Source: Neorhizobium populisoli (GTDB lineage: Bacteria > Pseudomonadota > Alphaproteobacteria > Rhizobiales > Rhizobiaceae). Taken from it: DNA of 64,000 nucleotides. Both the position numbers and the translations under genes were made by a program. Location: the NCBI RefSeq assembly GCF_019430945.1, contig NZ_JAHYCB010000003.1, positions 558,001 through 622,000 of the forward strand. Direction: 5' to 3'. The notes below the pieces were generated by a model. The model did not search any database. It had not been told where the DNA came from and saw only the letters and a list, made by a program, of their open reading frames with translations. Positions 16,348 through 24,423 of the stretch are shown piece by piece. Position 1 is the first letter of the stretch. Each line of letters begins with the position of its first letter.

Positions 16348-17415
16348 TCAAGGCCCCACGCTCTCGCGGCCGGCAAAGAAGGTCGCGAGAGCCGTGATAT
16401 CCTCCTCCTTCAGATTTTTCGCCGCCTCGGTCATCAGGTGGTTGAATTGCGAACCACCCCTTACACCCGTCTGAAAAAGATGAAGCTGCCGCGCAATATA
16501 GGCGGTGTTCTGTCCTGAAATGCGCGGGTAGGCCGGATTGCCGCCGGGCTTCTCGTGACAGCTGAGACAGGCCGGCACCTTGTCCGCCGGCCTTCCCTTT
16601 TCGGCAAGCTCTTGGCCCTTGGCGACAAGCGTCGGATCAACGGATGGCTGAGCCGGACGCAGCGGCAATTTCTGCCCCGCATAATATTTGGCCAGTTCCG
16701 GCAACCCCTCCTCCGGCAAAGTTCCGACGGCCACTTCCATGATGCCGCTTGGGCGCTGCTTCGCCGCATAGGCCTTCAGGCTGTTGAGCAGATAGGCTTC
16801 CGACTGGCCGGCGAGGCGCGGAATGATGCTGCCATTGTTCAGCTTCTTGTCGGCGTGACAGCTCTCGCAGGTGATCGGCAGCGGCGAGACCTCGCCCGCA
16901 TGACCGATACCGTGCAGGCCCGAGGCCTGGAAATAGGCATTGGCATCCATCTGAGGCAGCTTGCGCAGGAAGGCGACCATGGCCCAGACCTCGTCGTCAC
17001 GCATCTGCGTCGGCCAGGCCGGCATGCCTGTGAACCGGACGCCATGCTTGACGATCTCGAAAAGCTGAGCATCGCTCCAGCTCGGCACCTTCTCCTTCAG
17101 ATCCGGCGGCGGTGGCAGCATGGCCAGCACCGCATCAGACCGGCCTTGCGCCGGCGAGCCATGACAGATGGCGCATCCGCTTTCGAAATGCCCGGCCGCG
17201 GCAGGCACCAGCGCCGGATCGTCGAGCGACGGCACGTCGACCGAAAGGGCCGCCGTGCGCACCGAGTTTTTCATCACCCAATGCAGGAACCAGTCCGTCG
17301 CCGCCCAATGACCGGTGCTGGCCCTGACGCCCATCAGCCCCGACCACGCAAAACCGAGACCGAGGAGCGGCAGGAGCACGATGAGAATGATCAGGTATTT
17401 CCAACGGATCGTCAT
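16348..17415 (-). CDS. Triheme c-type cytochrome of the oxidase operon
   Basis: A 355-residue protein with an N-terminal membrane anchor or uncleaved signal (about residues 7-27, LIILIVLLPLLGLGFAWSG) and three CxxCH heme sites: CAICH (about 81), CESCH (about 180) and CLSCH (about 284). The last two sit in tandem cytochrome-c domains. It faces the periplasm and probably carries electrons to the oxidase encoded upstream. It is the last gene of a five-gene minus-strand operon and starts 12 bp after ctaG. Three hemes in one chain is more than the usual diheme cytochrome accompanying such oxidases. Confidence 0.9.
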   Translation of the reverse strand: MTIRWKYLIILIVLLPLLGLGFAWSGLMGVRASTGHWAATDWFLHWVMKNSVRTAALSVDVPSLDDPALVPAAAGHFESGCAICHGSPAQGRSDAVLAMLPPPPDLKEKVPSWSDAQLFEIVKHGVRFTGMPAWPTQMRDDEVWAMVAFLRKLPQMDANAYFQASGLHGIGHAGEVSPLPITCESCHADKKLNNGSIIPRLAGQSEAYLLNSLKAYAAKQRPSGIMEVAVGTLPEEGLPELAKYYAGQKLPLRPAQPSVDPTLVAKGQELAEKGRPADKVPACLSCHEKPGGNPAYPRISGQNTAYIARQLHLFQTGVRGGSQFNHLMTEAAKNLKEEDITALATFFAGRESVGP

Positions 17416-17427
17416 GGCTTCCCTCCC

Positions 17428-18045
17428 CTATCGGCTGCTGTCTTCCATCGGCTGCGGCGCATTCAGCGTGCGCGCAAGCAGGGTGACGCCGCCGGCAAGA
17501 TAGACGACGGCCCCCACAAGCAGCATGACAACGCCACCCGCCTGCTGGTCGGCTGCCGCGGACAGGGTCACGCCAAAACAGCTCACCTCCCCCTCACCGT
17601 AAAGCGGTCGCGGCGAAAGCGCTAGCAGCGCGCCGAGCAGCGTCATATGCATGGAGGTGAACAGCAACCCGAACGTCCCGGCAAGCCGCCGCTCCTCGCG
17701 CCCCGCTTGCCAACCGCCGAGGCAGGAGAGCCAGAGGGTCAGCCCGGCGATGAGGAAGACGACTTGCTCGAGAAAGGCGAACGGAAGCGAGCTTTCCGAC
17801 AGCGCCCGCATCGCCGGGATATGCCAGCCCCAGATAGCAAAGAGTTCGATGACCGATGCGAGCAAGGGGCTGAGCCAGATCTGGCGGGCGGTAAAATCGA
17901 ACCGGGTGCCGGCAAGGCCGATGGCGATCAGGGGAGCGGCACCGGCGACGACGCCCATATGGGCGATCATGTGAATAGAGAAGGATGAACGGTCGGAGAA
18001 TGGGAGGAGGATTGCCCAGAGGGCGAGAAGAACAGTTGAACCCAT
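17428..18045 (-). CDS. ctaG: CtaG-type cytochrome c oxidase assembly protein (caa3_CtaG family)
   Basis: An integral membrane protein of about 205 residues with five to six hydrophobic helices and the family stretch HMIAHMGVVAGAAPLIAIGL, plus HIPAMRALSES and TSMHMTLLGALLALSP. Members help mature copper centres of caa3-type oxidases. Start choice is open. The ATG at 18045 gives the conserved core but has no clear Shine-Dalgarno. The frame stays open upstream through a dispersed palindromic repeat to a GTG at 18282 that overlaps the stop of the preceding gene by 13 bp, adding 79 residues encoded mostly by the repeat. Placed inside the oxidase operon. Confidence 0.85.
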   Translation of the reverse strand: MGSTVLLALWAILLPFSDRSSFSIHMIAHMGVVAGAAPLIAIGLAGTRFDFTARQIWLSPLLASVIELFAIWGWHIPAMRALSESSLPFAFLEQVVFLIAGLTLWLSCLGGWQAGREERRLAGTFGLLFTSMHMTLLGALLALSPRPLYGEGEVSCFGVTLSAAADQQAGGVVMLLVGAVVYLAGGVTLLARTLNAPQPMEDSSR

Positions 18046-18097
18046 GATCAGAGCTGCAAGCCGCGACGGGCGATGCGAAAGTTCGGCAGAGCCGCGA

Positions 18098-18237
18098 TCT
18101 CCCTTCTCCCCCCTTGCGGGGGAGATGTCAGCAGAGCTGACAGAGGGGGGTGGTGCCACGAACCCGACAGTGGAGTGTGCTGAACCACCCCCCTCTGCCG
18201 CTTCCAGCGACATCTCCCCCGCAAGGGGGGAGAGAGG
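18098..18237. repeat. Dispersed palindromic mosaic repeat, copy 2 (5' of ctaG)
   Basis: Same element as at 7288 and 35112, with outer arms CCCCCTTGCGGGGGAGATGTC and GACATCTCCCCCGCAAGGGG. Here it lies within the oxidase operon between the start of ctaG and the end of the gene before it, and it leaves the ctaG frame open. Confidence 0.85.
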
Positions 18238-18269
18238 AGGTTGCCGCACCACCTTCCGTCCCTCATCCC

Positions 18270-18653
18270 TCACGGCTGACACTCCGCAATGAACATCAAC
18301 GGTACCGCCGCATAGACCACCGCGAGAAAACTCAGCCCCGAAAGCAGCAGCGTCGCAAACCCCTGAAACAGCAAGCGGGAATCCCGTGTCGGCTCGTTAT
18401 GCGGCGGATCATCGTCGCCGAACCCCCATTGTCGCCATGCAAGCCAGGCAGCAAACACGATCACACCCAAGGCCATCAACGTCACGACGAAAAGCACGAT
18501 CCGTACGCTATCGAAGCTGAACGATGCCGGCAGCCGCTTGGCGCAGAACACCGCGACCGTCGCATAGCAGGCAGCGAAATGCAGTGCCCAGACGACCGGC
18601 GCGGTAAACAGCGTCCAGAGCGTCTCGACCTCGCGCGGGATGAAGCTCTTCAT
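18270..18653 (-). CDS. Hypothetical membrane protein of the cytochrome oxidase operon
   Basis: A 127-residue protein with three hydrophobic segments (about 12-35, 50-70 and 95-122: APVVWALHFAACYATVAVF, IVLFVVTLMALGVIVFAAWL, ATLLLSGLSFLAVVYAAVPL). It starts 4 bp inside the end of the fused subunit I+III gene and ends 13 bp past the possible GTG start of ctaG. The tight coupling suggests an accessory or assembly subunit. No named family assigned; it could correspond to a small subunit IV-like protein. Confidence 0.78.
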   Translation of the reverse strand: MKSFIPREVETLWTLFTAPVVWALHFAACYATVAVFCAKRLPASFSFDSVRIVLFVVTLMALGVIVFAAWLAWRQWGFGDDDPPHNEPTRDSRLLFQGFATLLLSGLSFLAVVYAAVPLMFIAECQP

Positions 18654-21166
18654 GATGCCACCAGCGGAAACAGGCCGATCACCGCGAAGGTGACGACGGC
18701 AGTGAAGGCCATGAAATGCCAGTAGAGCGTGACGTTGCGGATATCCTGGTCATATTCCGCCGTCATCCGCCCCGCGAGGCTGCGGGCGAGGCAATAAAGC
18801 TGCATGATCGCGCCGACCACGCCATGCGTAACGGTCCAGATCGCCACGATCCAGACTGTCGCGGGATAGACATTGGCGGTCGGGTCCATACCGCTGAAAT
18901 ACGGTCCCGCAAGACCGGCTGCAGATGCAGCAAGGCTGATGATCACCGCAGCGACGAGCGCCGCCTGAGCACCGAGCGACCCCTTCTCGTTCAGCTGGCG
19001 GGCAAGCAATGTCAGTACCCAGGCGAGGAGATAGAGGACAAGCGCCGCCATCGGCCAGAAGACGCCCGGTCCGGGACCTGCACCGGTGAAATCCGAGTGG
19101 ATCGTCCAGTAGAAGAAATAACCGAAGATCAGGCTCGCAAACGCCGTCCCGTCGCCGACCATGGTAATGAACATCGCCCACCAGCCGACCGAGGCCGGGC
19201 CGGAAACATAGATCGGCAGTTTCAGCCCGAGCCCGACATCGGTTTCCGGCATTTCCGGGATCTGTGCGGTGCCGGTCCAAAGCCACCAGATGATGGCGAT
19301 GAACGTTATGACCGCCGAGATGATCGTCGCGATCCACCAGTGGAAGGTCAGCGCGATGAAGACCCCGCCGAGTGCGAGAGCGGCAATGATCGGCACATAG
19401 GAAACGCCACCCACCCGCATGCACTGGATCGGCTTGGCATCCAGTACCGAGGTGACCAGCGTCTCGCGCTTGCCGGATTTCGCGTCCGGCAGATAGAAGC
19501 GCCCCGCCTCGATATCCGCCTGCAGGTTCGGCTGGTCCCAGAGCGGATAGCGGCTGGTGATGATCGGCACGGAGCGCATGCCCCAGCTTTCCGACGGATC
19601 GTTGGTCCATTCCAGCGTGCCGGAATTCCACGGATTGAGGTTGCGCTCCTTCGGCTTCGGTTTCGGTCGCAGGATATCGATGACGAAGGTCGCGACGCCG
19701 GCTGCGAAGATGAAGGCACCGATGGTCGAGATCAGGTTGAACCAGTCCCAGCCGATATCCGCCGGATAGGTGAAGACCCGCCGCGGCATGCCGCGCAGGC
19801 CGGAAAAATGCATCGGGAAAAACGCGACATTGAAGCCAATGAACATCAGCCAGAACGATACCTTGCCCCAGGCATCGGAAAGCGTCTTTCCCGTTACGAA
19901 CGGGAAATAATAATAGATGCCGGCCACGACCGGAAACAACATGCCGCCGATCAGCACGTAATGCAAATGCGCGACGATGAAATAGGTGTCATGCGCCTGC
20001 CAGTCGAACGGCACCAGCGCCACCATCACGCCCGTCAGTCCACCGATGACGAAGATGATCAACCCGCCAGCGCCGAACAGCATCGGCACGGAAAAGATCA
20101 CCCGGCCGGCCAGCATGGTGGCGATGAACACGAAGATCTGTACCCCGGTCGGGATCGCCACCGCCTCCGACGCTGCCGAGAAGAAGGCGAGCGAGATCTG
20201 CGGCAAGCCGGTGGTGAACATGTGGTGCACCCAGAGCCCGAAACTCAGGAAGCCGGTACCGACGGCGGCCAGCACGATCCACGAATATCCGACGATCGGC
20301 CGCTGCGAGAAGGTCGGCACGATCATCGCCATCAGCGCGATGGCGGGCAGGAAGATGATGTAGACCTCCGGATGGCCAAAAATCCAGAACAGGTGCTGCC
20401 ACAAGAGCGGATCGCCACCGCGCGTCGCATCGAAGAACGGCCAGTTAAACATCCGCTCCATTTCGAACAGGATGTCGCCGGCGATCAGCGGCGGGAATGC
20501 GAAGAGGATCATCCCCGCGACGATCAGCAGATACCAAGCGAACATCGGCATCATGTTGATGCGCATGCCGGGTGCCCGGCATTTCATGATGCCGACAATG
20601 ATCTCGACGGCCGCCGCGATCGACGCCACCTCGATGAAGGAAAGGCCAAGCAGCCAGATATCCGCGCCGATGCCGGCATATTCGTGGTCGGTGGCGAGCG
20701 GCGGATACATGAACCAGCCGGCATTCGGCGCGGCGTTGAAGAAGATCGAGCCGCAGACGAACACGCCGCCGAGCAGGAAGCTCCAGAAGCCGAAGGCGGA
20801 AAGCCGCGGAAACGGTAATTCGCGCGCGCCAAGCATCGATGGCAGCAGAAAGATCGCCACCGCCTCGAAGATCGGCACGGCGAACAGGAACATCATTACG
20901 GTGCCATGCAGCGTGAACGCCTGGTTGAAGAGCTCCGCCGAGATGAAATCATTCTCCGGCACGACGAGCTGCAGGCGCATCAACAGCCCGAGCAACCCGG
21001 CAAACAGCATGAAAACGAAGGCGGTCACGCCATACCAGAGGCCGATCTCGCTATTGTTGACCGAAGTCCAGTAACGCAGCCCCTTCGGCGTCTCCCAGAC
21101 CTTGCGGAGCCTCTCCTCCTGCGCTGCCCGCTCTTCGGGGGAAAAGTTGCCGAGCTCCACCGTCAT
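18650..21166 (-). CDS. Cytochrome c oxidase, fused subunits I and III
   Basis: An 838-residue fusion. Residues about 20-560 are subunit I of a heme-copper oxidase: HGTVMMFLF (heme a ligand), WIFGHPEVY (CuB His with the cross-linked Tyr), HHMFTTG (CuB) and HDTYFIVAHLHYVL (heme ligands). Residues about 630-838 are a subunit III domain with further membrane helices. Fused I+III chains are known from caa3-type oxidases and differ from the separate CtaD/CtaE of the housekeeping aa3 enzyme. It overlaps the subunit II gene and the next gene by 4 bp each. A GSR-type promoter precedes the operon. Confidence 0.94.
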   Translation of the reverse strand: MTVELGNFSPEERAAQEERLRKVWETPKGLRYWTSVNNSEIGLWYGVTAFVFMLFAGLLGLLMRLQLVVPENDFISAELFNQAFTLHGTVMMFLFAVPIFEAVAIFLLPSMLGARELPFPRLSAFGFWSFLLGGVFVCGSIFFNAAPNAGWFMYPPLATDHEYAGIGADIWLLGLSFIEVASIAAAVEIIVGIMKCRAPGMRINMMPMFAWYLLIVAGMILFAFPPLIAGDILFEMERMFNWPFFDATRGGDPLLWQHLFWIFGHPEVYIIFLPAIALMAMIVPTFSQRPIVGYSWIVLAAVGTGFLSFGLWVHHMFTTGLPQISLAFFSAASEAVAIPTGVQIFVFIATMLAGRVIFSVPMLFGAGGLIIFVIGGLTGVMVALVPFDWQAHDTYFIVAHLHYVLIGGMLFPVVAGIYYYFPFVTGKTLSDAWGKVSFWLMFIGFNVAFFPMHFSGLRGMPRRVFTYPADIGWDWFNLISTIGAFIFAAGVATFVIDILRPKPKPKERNLNPWNSGTLEWTNDPSESWGMRSVPIITSRYPLWDQPNLQADIEAGRFYLPDAKSGKRETLVTSVLDAKPIQCMRVGGVSYVPIIAALALGGVFIALTFHWWIATIISAVITFIAIIWWLWTGTAQIPEMPETDVGLGLKLPIYVSGPASVGWWAMFITMVGDGTAFASLIFGYFFYWTIHSDFTGAGPGPGVFWPMAALVLYLLAWVLTLLARQLNEKGSLGAQAALVAAVIISLAASAAGLAGPYFSGMDPTANVYPATVWIVAIWTVTHGVVGAIMQLYCLARSLAGRMTAEYDQDIRNVTLYWHFMAFTAVVTFAVIGLFPLVAS

Positions 21167-22227
21167 TTCAGCCCCGTCAGATAGGCGGCGATCCGGTCGG
21201 TCTCCGCTTCAGGCAACATGGTGAAATGCGGCATCTTTGCCCCCGGCTTGATGCGTCCGGGATCGCGCAGGAAACGCGCCACATGTTCTACTTCGTTCGC
21301 CAGCGTGCCCGCGCCGGCCGAGCCGCGCTCGCCGAAGGCCGTGAGGTCAGGCCCGATCTTGCCCTGCGCCTCGGTGCCGGCAACCGTGTGGCAGGCAGCG
21401 CAACCATGCTTGAGGAACAGTGCCAGCCCTTCCGCATCCTGCACGCCGGACGAAGCCCGTCGCGCCAAAAGCCAGGCTTCATAATCCTGCGGCTGCATGG
21501 CATGCACGGTAAAAGCCATCAGCGCGTGGCTGGTCCCGCAGAATTCCGCACAGACGCCACGATAGGTTCCGGGCTTTTCCGCCTGCAGCGTCAGCCGGTT
21601 CTCGCGGCCGGGGATCATGTCCATCTTGCCGCCCAAAACAGGAATCCAGAAGGAATGGATGACATCCGGCGATTTCAGTGAGAACACGACCCGTTCGCCG
21701 ACCGGCACGCGCACCTCGTTGGCCGTTTCGAAGGCCACTGCGCCGCCGGCATCAAGATATCGCACCCGCCACCAGAACTGCTCGCCGGTTACCTCGATAC
21801 GCCGCATGCCGCCATCCGCTCCTTGAAACCACGGTCGGACATTCGGCATCAACCAGGCGGCATAGGAGAGAAGCGCCAGCAGGACGACGCTCGGAAACAC
21901 CGCGCCGCCCCAGAGGATCAGCCGGCCAGCATTCTTTTCCGAATGAACACGCCGTTTGCGGGCTGCATAAAACAGCAGGCCGACCACGCCGGCCCAGATG
22001 ATCGCACCGCCGAGCAGCATGGTGAAGAACAGCGTCGCCACATCGGCTGCCTCGCGACCGGCGGGATCGAGCGCCGACTGGATGCCGGAACAGCTGACAA
22101 GAAACGGACAGAGGAGGAAGAGGCTCGCAACCGCCTTCGTGCGGCCATTCCGGTCTGAGCCCTGACGGACGATACGTTCTTCTGATCGGATTGGCCGGCA
22201 CGCGCCGGTCAAGCGGTCATCATCCAT
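21163..22227 (-). CDS. Cytochrome c oxidase subunit II with fused cytochrome c domain
   Basis: A 354-residue subunit II. A lipoprotein-like signal (LFLLCPFLVSC, Cys near residue 47) is followed by two membrane helices (about 65-90 and 108-128). A cupredoxin domain ends in the CuA motif CAEFCGTSHALM (C-x3-C-x3-H-x2-M). A C-terminal cytochrome c domain has CAACH near residue 279 and the Met ligand in AKMPHF. The fusion marks a caa3-like oxidase that takes electrons from its own cytochrome domain. It is the first gene of the operon; the ATG at 22227 has a weak Shine-Dalgarno and about 30 residues before the signal region, so a later start is possible. Confidence 0.93.
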   Translation of the reverse strand: MDDDRLTGACRPIRSEERIVRQGSDRNGRTKAVASLFLLCPFLVSCSGIQSALDPAGREAADVATLFFTMLLGGAIIWAGVVGLLFYAARKRRVHSEKNAGRLILWGGAVFPSVVLLALLSYAAWLMPNVRPWFQGADGGMRRIEVTGEQFWWRVRYLDAGGAVAFETANEVRVPVGERVVFSLKSPDVIHSFWIPVLGGKMDMIPGRENRLTLQAEKPGTYRGVCAEFCGTSHALMAFTVHAMQPQDYEAWLLARRASSGVQDAEGLALFLKHGCAACHTVAGTEAQGKIGPDLTAFGERGSAGAGTLANEVEHVARFLRDPGRIKPGAKMPHFTMLPEAETDRIAAYLTGLK

Positions 22228-22278
22228 TCAGCACTCACCCGGAGAGCGGCGACCTGTGCCGCGAAATATTCGGCGGCA

Positions 22279-22303
22279 AACGTACCACCTATGATTTTGT
22301 TCC
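22279..22303 (-). promoter_or_regulatory. EcfG-type promoter for the cytochrome oxidase operon
   Basis: The minus strand reads GGAAC (22303-22299), 16 bp, CGTT (22282-22279), a full consensus match, 51 bp before the subunit II start. It is divergent from 22344-22368. Confidence 0.7.
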
Positions 22304-22343
22304 GAGTCCCAAAGTAACTTTCCGTTACAGCTCGATAAAACTT

Positions 22344-22368
22344 GGAACGATTTTGAAAGCGATGGGTT
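22344..22368 (+). promoter_or_regulatory. EcfG-type promoter candidate for the 22420 gene and pfpI
   Basis: GGAAC (22344-22348), 16 bp, GGTT (22365-22368). A GAGGGC/GCCCTC hairpin lies downstream at 22381-22397, inside the likely 5' leader. Confidence 0.6.
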
Positions 22369-22419
22369 TGCTTCCTGTGAGAGGGCATGACGCCCTCGTT
22401 TCGCGACGGGAGAACGATC

Positions 22420-22617
22420 ATGCGACACTTTTTCAAGATCCTGAGAAACCGGATTACCGGTTCGACCGAGAAAAAGACTTTTGCCGTATCGCGCCCGCAA
22501 GAACTGCAGGTCGTGGTGCCGGACGCCGTCGTCCTTCCGCTGCCCAAGGCGCCTCGCGAAGAAATCTCCGTCCCCGCCTCCATCAATGGCCGGGACCTCT
22601 CCACCGGCCGCCTTTAA
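22420..22617 (+). CDS. Small hypothetical protein preceding the PfpI gene
   Basis: A 65-residue protein starting MRHFFKILRNRITGSTEKK, with a basic amphipathic N-terminus and a Val/Pro-rich centre (LQVVVPDAVVLPLPKAP). The ATG at 22420 follows CGGGAGAACG; an earlier in-frame ATG (22387) lies within a hairpin. It sits 52 bp behind a GSR-type promoter and 36 bp before the PfpI-like gene, so the two probably form an operon. No family recognised. The N-terminus could bind membrane or nucleic acid, but nothing more can be said. Confidence 0.68.
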   Translation: MRHFFKILRNRITGSTEKKTFAVSRPQELQVVVPDAVVLPLPKAPREEISVPASINGRDLSTGRL

Positions 22618-22653
22618 GGCCGGGCCTATAAGAAACTGACGAAAGGAACGAGC

Positions 22654-23214
22654 ATGACCGACATTCAATCCGCATCCATCCTGATTCTCGCGACCGACGG
22701 TTACGAAAGGTCAGAATTGCGCGTGCCGCTGGAAGAGCTGAAAAAGCGCGGCGCCAACGTGAAGATCGCCTCGATCAAGACCGGCGAGATCAAGAGCTGG
22801 GATGAAAAGGACTGGGGCGATACCGTTACGGTCGATCTGGAGGCGAAAAACGTCAACGCCGAGGAGTTCGATGCACTCGTCCTGCCCGGTGGCCAGATCA
22901 ATCCGGACCTCCTGCGGGTCAACGAGGATGCCGTGAAGGTCGTGCGCGATTTCGTCAAGAGCGGCAAGCCGGTCGCCGCCATCTGCCATGGACCATGGCT
23001 GCTCGTGGAAGCCGATGCACTACGCGGCCGCAAGGCAACTTCCTATCATTCGATCCGCACCGATATCCGCAATGCCGGCGCATCCTGGAAGGATGAGGCG
23101 GTCGTTGTCGACAACGGCATCATCACCTCGCGCTCGCCCAAGGACCTGCCGCAATTCGTCGAAAAGATCGTCGAAGAGGTCCGCGAAGGACGCCACAATC
23201 GCCGGGCGGCTTGA
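22654..23214 (+). CDS. PfpI/DJ-1 family type 1 glutamine amidotransferase-like protein
   Basis: A 186-residue member of the PfpI/YhbO branch. The nucleophile elbow AICHGPWLL places the catalytic Cys near residue 112 with the adjacent His. The conserved Glu is in TDGYERSELRVP (about residue 18), and VLPGGQINPDLLR is the PfpI loop. YhbO-like proteins protect against oxidative, osmotic and glyoxal damage; whether this one is a protease, glyoxalase or deglycase is unsettled for the family. The start follows GAAAGGAACGAGC. Likely co-transcribed with the 65-residue gene under a GSR-type promoter. Confidence 0.93.
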   Translation: MTDIQSASILILATDGYERSELRVPLEELKKRGANVKIASIKTGEIKSWDEKDWGDTVTVDLEAKNVNAEEFDALVLPGGQINPDLLRVNEDAVKVVRDFVKSGKPVAAICHGPWLLVEADALRGRKATSYHSIRTDIRNAGASWKDEAVVVDNGIITSRSPKDLPQFVEKIVEEVREGRHNRRAA

Positions 23215-23244
23215 TTTAGGCCAGCCCCATCTTCCCTTAAAGTT

Positions 23245-23304
23245 CTACAGCGCCCTGCATGGTCCATGGCGCTGTAGGCCGCCCGCTTCTCCTCGCGGGC
23301 GGCC
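23245..23304. terminator. Tandem strong hairpins between convergent genes
   Basis: Two adjacent perfect 10-bp stems share one base: CTACAGCGCC/GGCGCTGTAG (23245-23277) and GGCCGCCCGC/GCGGGCGGCC (23277-23304). They lie between the ends of pfpI and the topoisomerase gene. T-runs are lacking, so they may act as RNA 3'-end stabilisers rather than simple terminators. Confidence 0.6.
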
Positions 23305-23320
23305 ATCCGGAAAAAGCGTT

Positions 23321-24358
23321 TCAGGAAACTTCTTTCAGAAAAGCCATCAGCCGCCGCTCATCGGCGCGCAGCCCACGCGGCCCGTTCAGGACCGTCTTAT
23401 CGTTCATGATCTTCTCAAGTGGGGAAATATCCTCCGAGAGTGCCAGTATGCTCGGATGGATATAGCTCGACCGGCAAACGGCCGGCGTGTTGTGCAAAGC
23501 TTCCGACGCGACCTTCGCCATCATCTTGATCTTTGGACGCTTTTCCTCCCTCTCGACCCAATCCCAGGCGCCCATGAAGGCTGCAAGACTGCCTCCCCAG
23601 GTGCGAAAAGTCTTGGCCGAGACGGCGAAACCCGCAGCCTTGGCGAGATAGGCGTTGAGCCGGCCGGAATCGACCGGATGCGGCACGCCCTGTTCATCGG
23701 GCCAGGAGAAGAGCTGGCGACCAGGCAGGTCGGAAATCTCTTCCAGAATGCGCTGCAGCCGCGGATGTTTGAGCGTGTGCTGCACCCGCTTGCCGCCCTT
23801 GGCGGTGAAGCGCAGCAGGATGGCATCGCCGGAGAGCTTCATATGCCGCTTCAGGAGCGTCGTGGCGCCATAGGTCTTGTTTTCCTTGGCATAAAGCCGG
23901 TTGCCGACGCGCAGATGCGTGGCGTCCATCAGCGCCACCAGTGCGGCGATAACCGCATCCGACTTGTCGAGACCCAGCGCCAGATCGCGCTTCACCTTGC
24001 TGCGGATGCGCGGCAGCGCCTCGCCGAACCGCGCCAGCTGATCGAACTTCCGCTCGCTGCGAAAATTCTGCCAGTCGAGGTGATAACGATATTGCTTGCG
24101 GCCGCGGCTGTCATAACCCGTCGCCTGCAGATGGCCGCGCGGATCGAGACAGATCCAGACATTCTCATAGGCTGGCGGCAGCCCAAGCGCCGATATCCGC
24201 AGCCGGTCTTCCGGATCGTTCAGCAACGCTCCATCCGGCAGGCGGTAGGCGAACCCCTTGCCGCGCTTGAGACGGCGAATGCCGGGCTCCGCGTCGCTGA
24301 CATAGGTAAGGCCAATGATTTCGAGAGAATCCTGATCGATATCGATCGTCGTGAGCAT
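23321..24358 (-). CDS. DNA topoisomerase IB (poxvirus/eukaryote type)
   Basis: A 345-residue type IB topoisomerase that relaxes both positive and negative supercoils through a 3'-phosphotyrosyl intermediate without ATP. An N-terminal domain (about 15-95) is followed by a catalytic domain with the Arg/Lys/His pentad, including LRVGNRLYAKENKTYGATTL and the HPSIL region; the active-site Tyr is in CRSSYIHPSIL near residue 301. The start at 24358 is preferred over 24367 because a full-consensus GSR-type promoter ends only 10 bp before 24367. Its place in the stress regulon alongside Ku/LigD suggests a genome-maintenance role in stationary or stressed cells. Confidence 0.93.
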   Translation of the reverse strand: MLTTIDIDQDSLEIIGLTYVSDAEPGIRRLKRGKGFAYRLPDGALLNDPEDRLRISALGLPPAYENVWICLDPRGHLQATGYDSRGRKQYRYHLDWQNFRSERKFDQLARFGEALPRIRSKVKRDLALGLDKSDAVIAALVALMDATHLRVGNRLYAKENKTYGATTLLKRHMKLSGDAILLRFTAKGGKRVQHTLKHPRLQRILEEISDLPGRQLFSWPDEQGVPHPVDSGRLNAYLAKAAGFAVSAKTFRTWGGSLAAFMGAWDWVEREEKRPKIKMMAKVASEALHNTPAVCRSSYIHPSILALSEDISPLEKIMNDKTVLNGPRGLRADERRLMAFLKEVS

Positions 24359-24376
24359 CGCGTCCATGGCCGCTTT

Positions 24377-24401
24377 AACGGCAGGACGGCTTCCAGGTTC
24401 C
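24377..24401 (-). promoter_or_regulatory. EcfG-type promoter for topoisomerase IB
   Basis: The minus strand reads GGAAC (24401-24397), 16 bp, CGTT (24380-24377), a full consensus match in the 56-bp gap between the kinase gene and the topoisomerase. Confidence 0.68.
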
Positions 24402-24423
24402 GCAAGCGGCGATCACAAGCGGT

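Noticed and set aside
18716..20818. 700-codon open frame antisense to the cytochrome oxidase gene
   Set aside because: Charged, His/Arg/Asp-rich translation typical of antisense frames of membrane-protein genes; no domain, no Shine-Dalgarno.
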